Shown here piece by piece: positions 62,755 to 64,000 of a stretch of 64,000 bases of DNA. The stretch comes from Thermodesulfobacteriota bacterium (GTDB lineage: Bacteria; Desulfobacterota; QYQD01): positions 1 to 64,000 of the forward strand of contig JAVHLC010000008.1 of NCBI GenBank assembly GCA_031082315.1, in the 5' to 3' direction. Below the pieces are notes generated by a model that was not told where the DNA came from, made no database searches, and was given only the letters and a program-made list of their open reading frames with translations. The position numbers were made by a program, and so were the translations under genes. Position 1 is the stretch's first letter. The number at the start of each line of letters is the position of its first letter.

Positions 62755-63456
62755 ATGAAAAGTTTAAAGGTCATTTCAGTATCAGTAATCGTTCTCTTCT
62801 TTTTGGCAGTCTCTCCTGTCTTTGCCTTACCGACTCAGACAATCGGGACGGGCTCCTCAGTCTCAACAATAGATCGAAGTGCAGAGTTCGACTCGATCGT
62901 GACCTATACGAGCTTAGATGGGTATGCTGAGGATAATCTTAGGATTTCAACGACAAACTATGCATATGTCGATTATCACTCCGGCGCCTATTTCCCATCC
63001 ATTCCTCCCAGCCATCCAGGTTTCTCAAATGGTTTTTTCTATCCATCCGGCGGTGTCTATGATTACATCTCGATAAAATCAACCGATGGGGCACAACTCT
63101 TCGGTCTGGAATTTTATGTGGGTAGCGGTTGGAGCTCTGATTCAGATGCTTACATACGGTGGGAGATCTATGACAATAGTATACTGACCGGCCTTGGCAC
63201 CTTCACGGTAGGGAAAGGTACTGTTGTGGGTTTCAATGATCCCAATGACTTTACCGAACTTCGCATAGGCGCAGCAGCTAGCCTTTCCGAAGCCGGTAAT
63301 AATTTCAGCCTGTTTAATAACGCCCTTGCCATGGATAATTTGGTTGCGGATCTGAGCGGAGGGGGGCCTCCTCCCATCCCTGAGCCGGCCACCATATTCC
63401 TTCTGGGTTCTGGGCTATTTGGACTTGCAGGATTGCGGAGGAAATTCAAGAAGTAA
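62755..63456 (+). CDS. PEP-CTERM sorting domain protein
   Basis: 233 residues. A signal peptide (MKSLKVISVSVIVLFFLAVS, cleaved near PVFA-LP) exports it. The mature part is a beta-rich, Ser/Gly/Tyr-rich chain with no known enzyme motif. The C-terminus PIPEPATIFLLGSGLFGLAG then LRRKFKK is a canonical PEP-CTERM sorting signal: PEP motif, membrane helix, basic tail. By family an exosortase removes the tail so the protein goes to the cell surface or exopolysaccharide. No exosortase gene is in the window. GGGGG SD before ATG 62755. A strong terminator follows. Confidence 0.94.
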   Translation: MKSLKVISVSVIVLFFLAVSPVFALPTQTIGTGSSVSTIDRSAEFDSIVTYTSLDGYAEDNLRISTTNYAYVDYHSGAYFPSIPPSHPGFSNGFFYPSGGVYDYISIKSTDGAQLFGLEFYVGSGWSSDSDAYIRWEIYDNSILTGLGTFTVGKGTVVGFNDPNDFTELRIGAAASLSEAGNNFSLFNNALAMDNLVADLSGGGPPPIPEPATIFLLGSGLFGLAGLRRKFKK

Positions 63457-63486
63457 GCCGAGTTAGGTTTAATAAAGTAAAGTAAA

Positions 63487-63516
63487 GGCAGGGCCAAATT
63501 GGCCCTGCCTTTTTTA
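63487..63516 (+). terminator. Terminator after the PEP-CTERM gene
   Basis: GGCAGGGCC (63487-63495), AAATT loop, GGCCCTGCC (63501-63509), then TTTTTTT. Confidence 0.9.
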
Positions 63517-64000
63517 TTTTCGGTAATCTACTTATGTACTTTGCGGTGATTTCTCGATATGTCTGAGCTTGACGGGGGACAAGCTGTTCAAGCAGACGAT
63601 GGGAAATTTTCCCAACAGGGACGGCCTGAGGGAGAGTGAAACCGCGGCCAACACTAAGGGCTCATGTAAATATGCTTTTCTTGTTTTGTGGCGATAGGTG
63701 GGGACTTAGTTCTGATAATTCCCTTAACATCGATAAGTAGACCTGCCCTCTACAGTGGCTTGCCACGCGGACCAAGACCGGAATATCAGGAACCTGTTGA
63801 TACTTCAATATATAACGTGCTTGAAACCTATTCGCCTTACGAGTGAATAGGTTTAGGCTCCATGCCTCCTCCACCACTAACTCATGAGCCAGGAGTTACC
63901 AAGGGCTGAGATAGCCAGACATTTGGGAGTTTGAATAGCAAAAAATAGGGACATTGTTTCTCACATTGCATAACTCTTGACGGAAATAGGATATCTGCTT
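63517..64000. other. Non-coding or degenerate right end
   Basis: No intact gene. Around 63899-63930 a plus-strand frame reads RAEIARHLGV then stop, then IAKNRD. This resembles the helix-turn-helix near the C-terminus of REP-associated (Y1) transposases. A remnant is possible, but no N-terminal transposase motif was found in 63517-63890. Confidence 0.3.

Noticed and set aside
62400-62774. 124-residue minus-strand frame before the PEP-CTERM gene
   Set aside because: It runs through two palindromes and the PEP-CTERM start; only the C-terminal 44 residues resemble anything (listed as a weak pseudogene).

Overview
The window looks like chromosomal DNA of a Gram-negative anaerobe of the Desulfobacterota (former Deltaproteobacteria) type. 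Evidence is an LPS pathway (lpxC, gmhA), a Tol system, a periplasmic Tat-exported hydrogenase of the [NiFeSe] kind, a CobA-HemD fusion next to hemC, a bifunctional chorismate mutase/prephenate dehydratase, a PEP-CTERM protein and two FmdB zinc ribbons. The assignment is inference; there is no rRNA here to test it.

Layout. 0.3-8.9 kb: one giant gene for a cyclic beta-1,2-glucan synthase (NdvB/ChvB type). 9.07-11.5 kb (minus): a two-gene hydrogenase operon. The large-subunit frame meets TGA exactly where the active-site cysteine should be. It then continues for 21 codons that complete the C-terminal nickel-binding motif, so this is read as a selenocysteine codon with a hairpin just downstream. 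12.3-16.3 kb (minus): comEC, a MerR-type regulator and dnaJ. 16.4-20.7 kb (minus): tolQ-tolR-tolA-tolB-cpoB without pal. 20.8-32.6 kb: housekeeping genes (purA, an endonuclease III relative, ribF, pheA, an AmpG-like transporter, a HAD phosphatase, tRNA-Arg, tRNA-Leu) mixed with two toxin-antitoxin pairs and small unknown genes.

32.6-43.1 kb is an accessory island. It has an orphan gene with a near-consensus promoter, a GIY-YIG-like protein, an AT-rich XRE/ImmA-IrrE/DUF2188 cassette, and a GC-rich restriction-modification operon. In that operon a TcmP protein and a DUF5131 (phage Gp37/Gp68, three-Cys motif) protein lie between Res and Mod, all coupled by overlaps or very short gaps. This four-gene arrangement is the best candidate for a poorly described defence or DNA-modification system.

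43.1-64 kb returns to housekeeping: engB, hisI-hisG-TPR, lpxC, rnc-radical SAM-era-mobA, HU, gmhA, hemC, cobA-hemD, PilZ, a CCA-type nucleotidyltransferase, a YhcC radical SAM protein, an HD hydrolase and a PEP-CTERM protein preceded by a sigma-54-like site.

Intergenic regions carry several families of non-coding dispersed repeats. The main family (five copies, about 145-195 bp, with terminal inverted repeats) and a second family (two copies in opposite orientation) abut or supply the stop codons of neighbouring genes. No CRISPR array, rRNA or intact transposase was seen.
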